Source: Paraburkholderia sp. BL9I2N2
Lineage (GTDB): Bacteria; Pseudomonadota; Gammaproteobacteria; Burkholderiales; Burkholderiaceae
DNA: 64,000 nt
Assembly (NCBI RefSeq): GCF_004339745.1
Contig: NZ_SMGP01000005.1
Location: 186,001 to 250,000, forward strand
Direction of reading: 5' to 3'
This document shows positions 34,302 through 43,034 of the stretch, one piece after another. Made by a program: the position numbers and the translations under genes. Position 1 is the first letter of the stretch. Each line of letters starts with the position of its first letter. The notes under the pieces are model-generated. The model saw nothing but the letters and a program-made list of their open reading frames with translations, was not told the DNA's origin and made no database searches.

Positions 34302-36511
34302 GGCGTATCAGGCTCCGAAGAAGCGTTGGCGGAAGGAACCGGGGCGGTCGCGGCGCGGCGCGCGCGATCGACCGCGAGCAGCCGGTCGCAGAAAGTGTCG
34401 TCCTCGAACAGTTCGTCGATCGGCACGCTCACGCGGCGCCGCCAGTTCGGATGCTCGTCGATCGAGCCGGGCAGATTCGGCTGCTCGACTTGCGCAAGCA
34501 GATCCTCGAGCGGAAACGTGACCAGCGGGCCGGGCGTCGCGGCCACGAAGGCGAGCGCTTCGTCCACGGGCGCGCGGTCGGGCGGCGGCGCCGCGACGTC
34601 GGGCGCGGCCACGCCCGCTTGCTGGAACGCGCGCCACAACTCGGCGCGGTCTTGCGCGCGCACTTCCTGGGCCGCTTCCTCGGGATCGCGGCCGTCAGCG
34701 CGCGCCATCGTCTGGCCGATCCTGTTGCGCCACGTGATGTCGCTGCCGCGCCACCAGCCGGCGACCGTCGGCAAATCGTGCGTGGTCGTCGTGCCGACCG
34801 CATTGCAGTCCCAAGCCGAAGGCGGCTTGAATCCTTTGCCGTCGTGCGCGCCCTCGAACCACAGCACGCGAATCCCGGCGATGCCGTGCTCTTCGAGCCG
34901 CTCGCGAAAACCGGGCGGCACGGTGCCGAGATCTTCGCCGATCACGATCGCGCGATGCCGCCACGATTCGAGCGCGATCAAACGCAGCAGGTCTTCGAGC
35001 GGGTAGCGCAAATAAGCGCCGTTACGCGCGCTTTCGCCTTCTGGTACGAGCCACAGCCGCCGCAAGCCGAGAATGTGATCGATGCGGATGCCGCCGGCAT
35101 GCGCGAACGCCGCGCGCAACATGTCGATGAAAGCGGAAAAGCCCTGCGTGCGCATGGCGCGCGGCGAGAACGTGGTGAGTCCCCACGCCTGGCCGGCCTG
35201 ATTGAACAGATCCGGCGGCGCGCCGACCGATACGCCCTGCAGCATGTCGTCGCGATACGACCATGCATGGCTGCCGGCGCTATCGCATCCCACCGCGAGA
35301 TCGGCGATCAGGCCGACCGCCATGCCGGCATCGCGCGCCGCATGTTGCGCGTGCGACAAACCCTTGGCGGCGAGCCATTGCAGAAACAGATGAAAATCGA
35401 CCTCATGACGATTGGCCTCGGCGAAGGCTTCGACTTCCGGGCTGCGCGGATCGCGCAATGCCTCGGGCCAGTTGCGCCAATGTCCGTTGCCGCCTTCTTG
35501 CGAGAGTTGCGCCGCCTGCAGCGCTTCGAAACGCGCGTGATCTTCGAGCGCGCGCCCGGCGCGTTCGCAGAAGCCGTGAAATTCCAGCGCGCGCGGCGTG
35601 TGCTGCGCGCGTTCGTGCGTGCAGAAATGCTCGTACAGCGTGCGCAAGACTTTCAGCTTCAGCACGACCGCGTTCGGCCAGTCGATCAGCGGCAAGCGTT
35701 CGAGTTTCGACCATGTGTCGCCGGCCTGTGCGGCTTCGAGCGCGGCATGGGCCGCATCCGCGCCGAACACGGCGGCGGGATCGATATGCGTGACGTTCAA
35801 CCACAAACGCGACGACGGCGAATATGGACTGAAGCGCTCCGGCTCCGCGCTGAACATCGCATGAGTCGGGCTGACGGCGAGCGCGTGCGCGCCACGCTTC
35901 GCGCTTCCGACGGCGATTTGCGCAAGCGCCGAATAGTCGCCGATGCCGCCGTCGCCGGTGCGGCGCAAGCCGTATAACTGCGCGGCGATGCCCCACAGCG
36001 GCGGCGTGGGCCTGTTGTCGCCGCTGTCATCGTCGTTGTGCAGCGTGCGCCAGGCGTCGGCGACCGTATAGCAGCGCGGCGGCGCCACGGCCAGCGTCAC
36101 GCGTTGATCGTTGATCACGAGCGTGTGATAGCCGGCCTCGTCGATCGGTGCGAGCAACGCTTCCTCGCCTTTGGGAGCAGTAAACCTGCCGTCGATGATC
36201 GAGCCGCTTTCAAGCTCGATCCGATAATGGATGCCGGATTTGATCGCCGCGACGTGCAAGGCAATGCCGCGCCCGACTTCCGCGGTCATCAGCGGCGGAA
36301 GTTTGCGGCCCGACAATTCTGCTTCCAGCGCGGCAGTGCTTTGGCGGATTTGCGTGGCGTTGCCGCACGGCAAACCCATCCGCTCGAGCAGCACGGCGAG
36401 TGTGGTCTCAGGCACATGCTGCGTCGTATGGTGCGCGTCCTGCCACTCCACCTCGAAGCCGGCGCGCGAGGCGAGAGTGACGATCGTGTTGTTAGGGCGT
36501 CGGGTAGTCAC
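34298..36511 (-). CDS. malQ: 4-alpha-glucanotransferase (amylomaltase)
   Basis: 737 residues from the GTG at 36511, which overlaps the treZ stop as GTGA; the open frame continues upstream inside treZ but that part is not coding. GH77 enzyme that shuffles malto-oligosaccharides. Catalytic blocks: GIRIDHILGLRRLWLVP (Asp), AIVIGEDLGTVPPGF (Glu) and TTTHDLPTVAGWW (Asp), in the long E. coli-type form with an N-terminal extension. It can recycle short glucans released by GlgX and TreZ. Confidence 0.94.
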   Translation of the reverse strand: MTTRRPNNTIVTLASRAGFEVEWQDAHHTTQHVPETTLAVLLERMGLPCGNATQIRQSTAALEAELSGRKLPPLMTAEVGRGIALHVAAIKSGIHYRIELESGSIIDGRFTAPKGEEALLAPIDEAGYHTLVINDQRVTLAVAPPRCYTVADAWRTLHNDDDSGDNRPTPPLWGIAAQLYGLRRTGDGGIGDYSALAQIAVGSAKRGAHALAVSPTHAMFSAEPERFSPYSPSSRLWLNVTHIDPAAVFGADAAHAALEAAQAGDTWSKLERLPLIDWPNAVVLKLKVLRTLYEHFCTHERAQHTPRALEFHGFCERAGRALEDHARFEALQAAQLSQEGGNGHWRNWPEALRDPRSPEVEAFAEANRHEVDFHLFLQWLAAKGLSHAQHAARDAGMAVGLIADLAVGCDSAGSHAWSYRDDMLQGVSVGAPPDLFNQAGQAWGLTTFSPRAMRTQGFSAFIDMLRAAFAHAGGIRIDHILGLRRLWLVPEGESARNGAYLRYPLEDLLRLIALESWRHRAIVIGEDLGTVPPGFRERLEEHGIAGIRVLWFEGAHDGKGFKPPSAWDCNAVGTTTTHDLPTVAGWWRGSDITWRNRIGQTMARADGRDPEEAAQEVRAQDRAELWRAFQQAGVAAPDVAAPPPDRAPVDEALAFVAATPGPLVTFPLEDLLAQVEQPNLPGSIDEHPNWRRRVSVPIDELFEDDTFCDRLLAVDRARRAATAPVPSANASSEPDTP

Positions 36512-38430
36512 GCGTGGCGCTCCTGTTGGCCCGCAATGCGAGCATCGTGGCCGATGGCGTAGTCGCAGACGTCGCCGGTCAGCCACGCGACGAACGTGTA
36601 CGGCGGCAACACCTTGACGTCGATCTGTTCGCGCACGCGTGGCGGCGTTTCGAAAATCACCTTGCCGGCCGGAATTTCGGCGCACGCCACGTTCTCTTTC
36701 GAGAGATTCAGCGCGACCGATAACGTCTCGCCGTCGCAGAGTTTCCAGCGCGCGATCAGCGCATTGGCGTCGCCGCCATTCGCCGCGGTCAGCACGATCA
36801 CGCCGCACGACTTGCTATGTTGCAGGCGCGGGGTAATCAGTTTGGCGCGCACAGCGAGCGCGGATTTGTAGAAGTGCATCCAGTCGAGGCGGTCTTTCGC
36901 TTCATCGCCTTCGTGATTCGGCGCTGTGTGCGACGCCGCCGGCGACGATGCCGCGAACGTCTTCACGTCGTTCGGATCGGGAATCTGCGCGCGGCGTTTC
37001 TCGTCGCTGAACGAGGAAAAGCGCGCGAATTCGCGGCGCCGTCCTTCGCGGACCGCGTCGGCGAGATCGCCGGCGTAGTCGGTGAAGAACAGGAAGGGTC
37101 GTGTGGAGCCGTACTCCTCGTCCATGAAGAGCAGCGGGATTTGCGGCGACAACAGAAGCAGGCCGGTGGCGGCGCGCAACGCGTCGTCCGAGGTCAGTTT
37201 GCGCAGCCGCTCGCCGAACGCGCGGTTGCCGATCTGATCGTGATTCTGCAGGAACATCACGAACGAAGTGGGCGGCAGATGACCGCTCGCTTCGCCGCGC
37301 GGTTTGCCGTCGTGTATCGGCGAAGGGTCGCCCTGATAGGCGAAGCCTTCCGATAGGACGCGCGCGAGACGGCGGATCGGCTGGTCTTCGTACGCGTGGT
37401 AATAGCCTTCCGTTTCGCCGGTCAGCAGCACGTGCAAGGTGTTGTGCGCGTCGTCGTTCCATTGCGCGTCGAAATGCGTTTCCAGCAGGCTCGCGTTGTT
37501 GTGCTCGTTTTCCAGCACCAGATGCACGTGCCGGCCGTGCTGCACTTTGGCGCGGATATGATCGGACAATTCGCGCAGCCACGCGTGGTTGTCGATAGCG
37601 TGCACCGCGTCGAAACGCAGCCCGTCGAGACGATATTCGTTGATCCAGTAGACGGCGTTATCCGTGAAGAAGTCGCTCACTTCGCTGCGCTCGAAATCGA
37701 TCGCCGGGCCCCACGGCGTGTGCGTGCCTTCGCGGAAAAATGAGCGGGCGTACTGGTGCAGATAGTTGCCGTCCGGGCCGAAGTGGTTATAGACCACGTC
37801 GAGAAACACCATGAGGCCGAGACCGTGCGCGGCATCGATCAGCGCTTTCAGATCTTCTGGGCGGCCGTAGGCGGAATCGGGCGCATACGGCAACACGCCG
37901 TCGTAGCCCCAATTGTGCTTGCCGGGGAAGTCGTTCAACGGCATCAGTTCGATGGCGGTGACGCCGAGCGCGGCGAGTTCCGGCAGGCGCTTCTGCACAC
38001 CTGCATAACCGCCCATTGCGCCGACGTGCAACTCGTACAACACCGTTTCTTCCCAAGGCCGGCCATGCCAGTTCGTGTGTTCCCAACGGTACGCGCGCGG
38101 ATCGATGACTTCGCTCGGCCCATGCACGTCTTGCGGCTGAAAGCGCGACGCCGGATCGGGCACCGCATGCTCGCCATCTAACCTGAAGCGGTACAGCGTG
38201 CCCGCGCCGCCGTCGACGCTTGCTTCGAACCAGCCGTTACCGGCGGGCGTCATATCGTGCGTGCCTTGGGCAGGGCCGTTTTCGATTTCCACCTGGACGT
38301 GTTGGCAGGAAGGCGCCCAAAAGCGAAACCGCGTGCGCGGCTTCGTGCCCGTCGCGCCTAGCAACTGCGCGCCGAACGGCAAACAGTGCGCGTGATGATG
38401 CGCATGAGGATCAATCGGACTTTCGGACAT
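36508..38430 (-). CDS. treZ: Malto-oligosyltrehalose trehalohydrolase
   Basis: 640 residues, GH13. Hydrolyses trehalose from the ends made by TreY. N-terminal CBM48-like domain (RFRFWAPSCQHVQVEIE), then the barrel with YRLDGLRFDAVHAIDNH (nucleophile Asp), HLVLENEHNNASLL (Glu) and FLQNHDQIGNRAFGERL (Asp). His-rich N-terminus (PHAHHHAHC) is unusual. Positioned 66 bases after glgX and overlapping malQ. Confidence 0.95.
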   Translation of the reverse strand: MSESPIDPHAHHHAHCLPFGAQLLGATGTKPRTRFRFWAPSCQHVQVEIENGPAQGTHDMTPAGNGWFEASVDGGAGTLYRFRLDGEHAVPDPASRFQPQDVHGPSEVIDPRAYRWEHTNWHGRPWEETVLYELHVGAMGGYAGVQKRLPELAALGVTAIELMPLNDFPGKHNWGYDGVLPYAPDSAYGRPEDLKALIDAAHGLGLMVFLDVVYNHFGPDGNYLHQYARSFFREGTHTPWGPAIDFERSEVSDFFTDNAVYWINEYRLDGLRFDAVHAIDNHAWLRELSDHIRAKVQHGRHVHLVLENEHNNASLLETHFDAQWNDDAHNTLHVLLTGETEGYYHAYEDQPIRRLARVLSEGFAYQGDPSPIHDGKPRGEASGHLPPTSFVMFLQNHDQIGNRAFGERLRKLTSDDALRAATGLLLLSPQIPLLFMDEEYGSTRPFLFFTDYAGDLADAVREGRRREFARFSSFSDEKRRAQIPDPNDVKTFAASSPAASHTAPNHEGDEAKDRLDWMHFYKSALAVRAKLITPRLQHSKSCGVIVLTAANGGDANALIARWKLCDGETLSVALNLSKENVACAEIPAGKVIFETPPRVREQIDVKVLPPYTFVAWLTGDVCDYAIGHDARIAGQQERHA

Positions 38431-38496
38431 GATTCGTCACCATTCAGTTTTGCTTTCGAGCCGCGTGTTACGCGTCGCTCGCGGCGCCGCTACCGC

Positions 38497-40716
38497 CTAA
38501 GTAGTCGGCGACATATCGCTACTGGGCGGATGCGCACCAGGATCGGGCGGAAGCGCAGTCAAAAGCCGCGGTCCGTGCTGCGCGCCGGCCTTCCAGCCCG
38601 CCTGCCAATCCGCTTCGCCCACCGGCTGCGCAGCCAGCATCACGAGGCTATGCGCGGCCACTTCGACCTCTCCAACCGCCAGCCGATGCGGCGTGCTCTC
38701 CGGCTCAGCAGTGTCTAACAGCACGTGCCATTCCAGGTGCGGGGCGGGCGGCGTAAAACGCAGTGTTTCCTCGTTGGCGTTGAGCATCATCAACAATACT
38801 TCTGTTTCGCCGTTTAAGCCTGGACCCGCGCGCCGCAGCGTGAACGCGCGGCCTTCGGGATCCTGCCAGGCCTCGATGGTGAGCGGGTCGCCGTGCTCGT
38901 CGAACCAGCCCACGTCGAACAGGCCGGGCAACACTTCACGATCGCCGAATAGAAAGCGCGTTTCGCGCAACAGCGGATGTTGCTTGCGCAGCGCGATCAC
39001 GCGCGCGACGAACGCGGTCATCTGCTGCCCGTCCGGCGATTCCGCGCGCTCCCAGTCGAGCCATGAAATTTCGTTGTCCTGGCAGTACGCGTTGTTGTTG
39101 CCGTTCTGCGTGCGCAGCGATTCGTCGCCAGCCAGCACCATCGGCGTGCCGAGCGCCATCAGCAGCGTGGCGATCAGCGAGCGCGCCACGCGTTTGCGCG
39201 TGGCGAGAATCGCGGGGTCGTCGCTCGGGCCTTCCACGCCCCAGTTGCGGCTGCAATTCTCGTTGTGGCCATCGTTGTTGTCTTCGCGATTGGCTTCGTT
39301 GTGCTTCTGCTCGTAAGCGGTGACATCCGCTAACGTAAAACCGTCATGCGACGTGACGAAATTGACCGACGCCCACGGCTTCCTGAAGCGCCGGTTGAAC
39401 AGATCGGCCGAGCCGGTCAGACGCGCGGCGAGATCGGGCCGCAAACCGGCGTCGCCGCGCCAGAAACGGCGCACGGTGTCGCGGAAACGGTCGTTCCATT
39501 CGCCGAAACCCGGCGGATGATTGCCGAGCTGATAACCGCCCGGTCCGATATCCCAAGGCTCGGAAATCAGCTTGCGTTGCGACAGAATCGGGTCCTGGCG
39601 CAACGCGTCGAAGAAACCGGAGCCAGGATCGAAACCGTGCTGCTCACGGCCGAGCGTAACGCCGAGATCGAAACGGAAGCCGTCGATGTTGAAAGCGGTC
39701 GACCAGTAGCGCAGCGAATCCATCACCATTTGCAGCACGCGCGGATGCGGCAGATTGACTGTGTTGCCGCACCCTGTGTCGTTGATATGGTGACGCTCGT
39801 CGCCGGGAATCAGGCGGTAGTAGCTGGCATTGTCGAGGCCGCGCCACGACACCGTTGGCCCCATCTCGTTGCCTTCGCAGGTGTGGTTGTAGACCACGTC
39901 GAGAATCACTTCGATGCCGGCCGCGTGCAACTGACGCACGGCGATGCGCATTTCGTCGAGCCGGTGCGTGCTCAGATACGACGGCTCCGGTGCGAAAAAT
40001 GCCGCCGTGTTGTAGCCCCAGTAGTTGCGCAGCCCGCGTTCCACCAGGAAGCGGTCGTTGAGAAACGCATGCACCGGCAGCAATTCGACGGCGGTCACGC
40101 CGAGTTTCAGCAAATGCTCGATGAACTCCGGCGAAGCCAGCGCCGCGAACGTGCCGCGTTCGTGCTGACGCAAATCGGCGCGCAACATCGAGGCGCCGCG
40201 CACATGCGTTTCGTAGACGATGGTTTCGCCCCACGGTACATTCGGGCGCTTGTCGTGCGACCAGTCGAACGCTTCGTCGATCACCACGCACTTCGGCATG
40301 GCGGGCGCCGAATCGCGCCGGTCGATAGAAAGGTCAGCGCGATTCGAATGCACGCGATAACCGAACAGCGCATCCGACCAGCGAAACTGTCCGACCAGTT
40401 TGCGCGCGTACGGATCGAGCAGCAGCTTGTGCGGGTTGAAGCGATGCCCATGCTGCGGCTGATACGGCCCGTGCGCGCGAAACCCGTAAGCGGTGCCCGG
40501 ATGCGCGTTGGGCAGGTAGCCGTGCCAGACTTCGTCGGTGCATTCGGGCAGTGTGAAGCGGCGGATTTCCTTGCGGCCGGTCGGATCGAACAGGCAAAGC
40601 TCGATTTTTTGCGCGTTCGCCGAAAACACCGCAAAGTTGACGCCGAGGCCATCCCAGCTGGCGCCGAGCGGATACGGCGAACCGGGCAGAAGCCGGTCGG
40701 GCATTGCATGCGACAT
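38497..40716 (-). CDS. glgX: Glycogen debranching enzyme GlgX
   Basis: 739 residues, isoamylase-type GH13 that removes short branches. N-terminal CBM48 (SPYPLGASWDGLGVNFAVFS), catalytic blocks IDGFRFDLGVTLGRE, LISEPWDIGPGGYQLG and FVTSHDGFTLADV. I placed the start at MSHAMPDRLLPGSPYP because AAGGAAGGGG lies just upstream on the minus strand; a 16-residue extension is possible but lacks a ribosome-binding site. The glgB-glgX gap holds a very stable hairpin. Confidence 0.95.
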   Translation of the reverse strand: MSHAMPDRLLPGSPYPLGASWDGLGVNFAVFSANAQKIELCLFDPTGRKEIRRFTLPECTDEVWHGYLPNAHPGTAYGFRAHGPYQPQHGHRFNPHKLLLDPYARKLVGQFRWSDALFGYRVHSNRADLSIDRRDSAPAMPKCVVIDEAFDWSHDKRPNVPWGETIVYETHVRGASMLRADLRQHERGTFAALASPEFIEHLLKLGVTAVELLPVHAFLNDRFLVERGLRNYWGYNTAAFFAPEPSYLSTHRLDEMRIAVRQLHAAGIEVILDVVYNHTCEGNEMGPTVSWRGLDNASYYRLIPGDERHHINDTGCGNTVNLPHPRVLQMVMDSLRYWSTAFNIDGFRFDLGVTLGREQHGFDPGSGFFDALRQDPILSQRKLISEPWDIGPGGYQLGNHPPGFGEWNDRFRDTVRRFWRGDAGLRPDLAARLTGSADLFNRRFRKPWASVNFVTSHDGFTLADVTAYEQKHNEANREDNNDGHNENCSRNWGVEGPSDDPAILATRKRVARSLIATLLMALGTPMVLAGDESLRTQNGNNNAYCQDNEISWLDWERAESPDGQQMTAFVARVIALRKQHPLLRETRFLFGDREVLPGLFDVGWFDEHGDPLTIEAWQDPEGRAFTLRRAGPGLNGETEVLLMMLNANEETLRFTPPAPHLEWHVLLDTAEPESTPHRLAVGEVEVAAHSLVMLAAQPVGEADWQAGWKAGAQHGPRLLTALPPDPGAHPPSSDMSPTT

Positions 40717-40768
40717 GATTCCCCTTCCTTGTTCTGATTGTTGAACGCTGTCGTGGGTCTTCATGCAA

Positions 40769-40807
40769 CGAGCGCGCGGCGCGAAGATTTCGCACGCCGC
40801 GCGCTCG
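40769..40807. other. Strong intercistronic hairpin between glgB and glgX
   Basis: CGAGCGCGCGGCG (40769-40781) pairs perfectly over 13 bp with CGCCGCGCGCTCG (40795-40807), and an inner CGAA-GAT-TTCG arm extends the stem. No T tract follows on either strand, so it is probably an mRNA-stability or translational element or a partial attenuator, not a full terminator. Confidence 0.75.
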
Positions 40808-40823
40808 CTTCACAGCATCTCCA

Positions 40824-43034
40824 TCAATCCGCGCGCAATACGATCGTCGCAAGCGGCGGCAGCGTCAGTGAAGCGGAATGTGGCCAGCCATGGCTCGATT
40901 GGGAGTCGGTGTGAATCACGCCGCCGTTGCCCATGTTCGAGCCGCCATACACGCCGGCGTCCGTATTGAGCACTTCCGACCAGCGTCCGCCGCGCGGCAT
41001 GCCGATCCGGTAACCCACCCGCGGCACCGGCGTCATATTGCACACTACGACGAGTTCGCGGCCCGCGCCATCGGTGCGGCGATAGGCGAACACGCTGTTG
41101 CCGCTGTCGTCGCCGATCAGCCATTCAAAGCCGCCCGGCTCGCAGTCGAGCAGATACAGCGCGGGCTCTTCGCTGTACAGCCGGTTCAGGTCGCGCACCA
41201 GCTTCTGCACGCCGTGATGGTTCGAATCGTCGAGCAGATGCCAATGCGGCGACGTATCGTGATCGAACTCCGCCATCTGGCCGAATTCGCCGCCCATGAA
41301 CAGCAGCTTCTTGCCCGGATGCGTCCACATGAAACCGAAGTACGCGCGCAGGTTGGCGAACTTCTGCCACCTGTCGCCGGGCATCTTGCCGAGGAGCGAC
41401 CCCTTGCCGTGCACTACTTCATCGTGCGAGAGCGGCAGCACGAAGCGCTCCGAATACGCGTACACCATGCCGAACGTCAGCATGTGGTGATGGTATTGGC
41501 GGTAGACCGGATCTTCTTCCATGTAGTGCAGCGTGTCGTGCATCCAGCCCATGTTCCACTTGAACTGGAAGCCGAGGCCACCGTCTTCGACACGCGCCGT
41601 CACGCCCGGCCACGCGGTCGATTCCTCGGCGATCGTGATTGCGCCCGGCGCGCCCGGCACGTAGCCGACTTCGTGATTCAGGCGCTTGAGGAACGCAATC
41701 GATTCGAGATTCTCGCGGCCGCCGTAAATGTTCGGCACCCACTCGCCAGCGGCGCGCGAATAGTCGCGGTACAGCATCGATGCGACCGCATCCACGCGCA
41801 ACCCGTCGACGTGATAGCGCTTCAACCACGCCAGCCCTGACGCGACCAGGAACGCGCTCACCTCGTTGCGGCCGAGGTTGTAGATCATCGTGTTCCAGTC
41901 CTGGTGATAGCCTTCGCGCGGGTCGGCGTGCTCGTAGAGCGGCGTGCCGTCGAAGTCGATCAGGCCGTGCGCGTCGTTCGGAAAGTGCGCCGGCACCCAG
42001 TCGAGAATCACGCCGAGTCCGGCTTCGTGCGCCTTGTCGACGAACCTCGCGAACTGCTCGGGTTTGCCGAAGCGAGCCGACGGCGCGAACTGCCCAAGCG
42101 GCTGATAGCCCCACGATCCGCCGAACGGATGCTCCGCAATCGGCATGAACTCCACGTGAGTGAAGCCCATGCTTTTCACGTACGGAATCATCCGCTCCGC
42201 GAGTTCATCCCAGTCGAGTCCGCGCTGACCTTGTTCCGCGACGCGCAGCCAGGACTCGGCATGCGCTTCGTAGATCGAGATTGGCGACCGCGGCGTCTGC
42301 TTGCTGGCGCGTGACTGGATCCATTCGTGATCGGTCCACGGAAACTGCTCGATCTCGTCGACATGCGCCACGATCGACGCGGTGCCCGGCGGCTTTTCCG
42401 TTTGCATCGCGCAGGGATCGGCCTTCAGGGGCAGCGGATGACCGTCGCGCGAGAGCAGCTCGTATTTGTAGCGCGTGCCTGGACCGACGCGCGGCACGAA
42501 CAATTCCCACACGCCGGCCTGATGTCGCAGCCGCATCGGATGACGGCGGCCGTCCCACGCATTGAAGTCGCCCACCACCGAAACGCGCCGCGCGTTCGGC
42601 GCCCACACGGCGAAGCGCACGCCCGGCACGCCGTGGAATTCCATCGGATGGGCGCCGAGGCATTCGAGCACCGCGTACGGATCGCCGCCGGCGAGCCGGC
42701 CGAGCGGCTCGTCGCCGAGAACCGGACCGAACGAATATGTGTCCTCGATTTCCTGCACCACGCCATGCCAGTCGATGCGCAAACGGTACGGCGCCGCGGC
42801 CGTGACGCGGCCGGCAAAGAGGCCCGGCCGCAACTGTTCGAGCTCGCCGAGCAACGCACCGTCGGCGCGGGAAATCACGCTGACGTGCGCGGCGTTCGGC
42901 AACAGTGCGCGCACCACCGGCCCCGCGTTCGTCTGATGCAGCCCGAGCTGTGAGAAAGGATCGGGGTGGCGCGCTTCGACGAGCGCGTCGATCTCGAGCG
43001 GTTGAAGGCCTACGGCCGGATCATGCTCACTCAT
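40824..43034 (-). CDS. glgB: 1,4-alpha-glucan branching enzyme
   Basis: 736 residues, the long E. coli-type form with a duplicated N-terminal CBM48 region (LGLHQTNAGPVVRALLPNA; GVRFAVWAPNARRVSVVGDF). Catalytic blocks VDGLRVDAVASMLYRDYSR (Asp), TIAEESTAWPGVT (Glu) and LPLSHDEVVHGKGSLL (Asp). Introduces alpha-1,6 branches into the linear glucan made by GlgE. Overlaps the end of the treS-maltokinase gene by 8 bases. Confidence 0.96.
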   Translation of the reverse strand: MSEHDPAVGLQPLEIDALVEARHPDPFSQLGLHQTNAGPVVRALLPNAAHVSVISRADGALLGELEQLRPGLFAGRVTAAAPYRLRIDWHGVVQEIEDTYSFGPVLGDEPLGRLAGGDPYAVLECLGAHPMEFHGVPGVRFAVWAPNARRVSVVGDFNAWDGRRHPMRLRHQAGVWELFVPRVGPGTRYKYELLSRDGHPLPLKADPCAMQTEKPPGTASIVAHVDEIEQFPWTDHEWIQSRASKQTPRSPISIYEAHAESWLRVAEQGQRGLDWDELAERMIPYVKSMGFTHVEFMPIAEHPFGGSWGYQPLGQFAPSARFGKPEQFARFVDKAHEAGLGVILDWVPAHFPNDAHGLIDFDGTPLYEHADPREGYHQDWNTMIYNLGRNEVSAFLVASGLAWLKRYHVDGLRVDAVASMLYRDYSRAAGEWVPNIYGGRENLESIAFLKRLNHEVGYVPGAPGAITIAEESTAWPGVTARVEDGGLGFQFKWNMGWMHDTLHYMEEDPVYRQYHHHMLTFGMVYAYSERFVLPLSHDEVVHGKGSLLGKMPGDRWQKFANLRAYFGFMWTHPGKKLLFMGGEFGQMAEFDHDTSPHWHLLDDSNHHGVQKLVRDLNRLYSEEPALYLLDCEPGGFEWLIGDDSGNSVFAYRRTDGAGRELVVVCNMTPVPRVGYRIGMPRGGRWSEVLNTDAGVYGGSNMGNGGVIHTDSQSSHGWPHSASLTLPPLATIVLRAD

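Noticed and set aside
33141..35006. 621-codon plus-strand open frame over treY/malQ
   Set aside because: Opposite strand of two well-supported GH13/GH77 genes with intact catalytic motifs; no domain in the antisense product.
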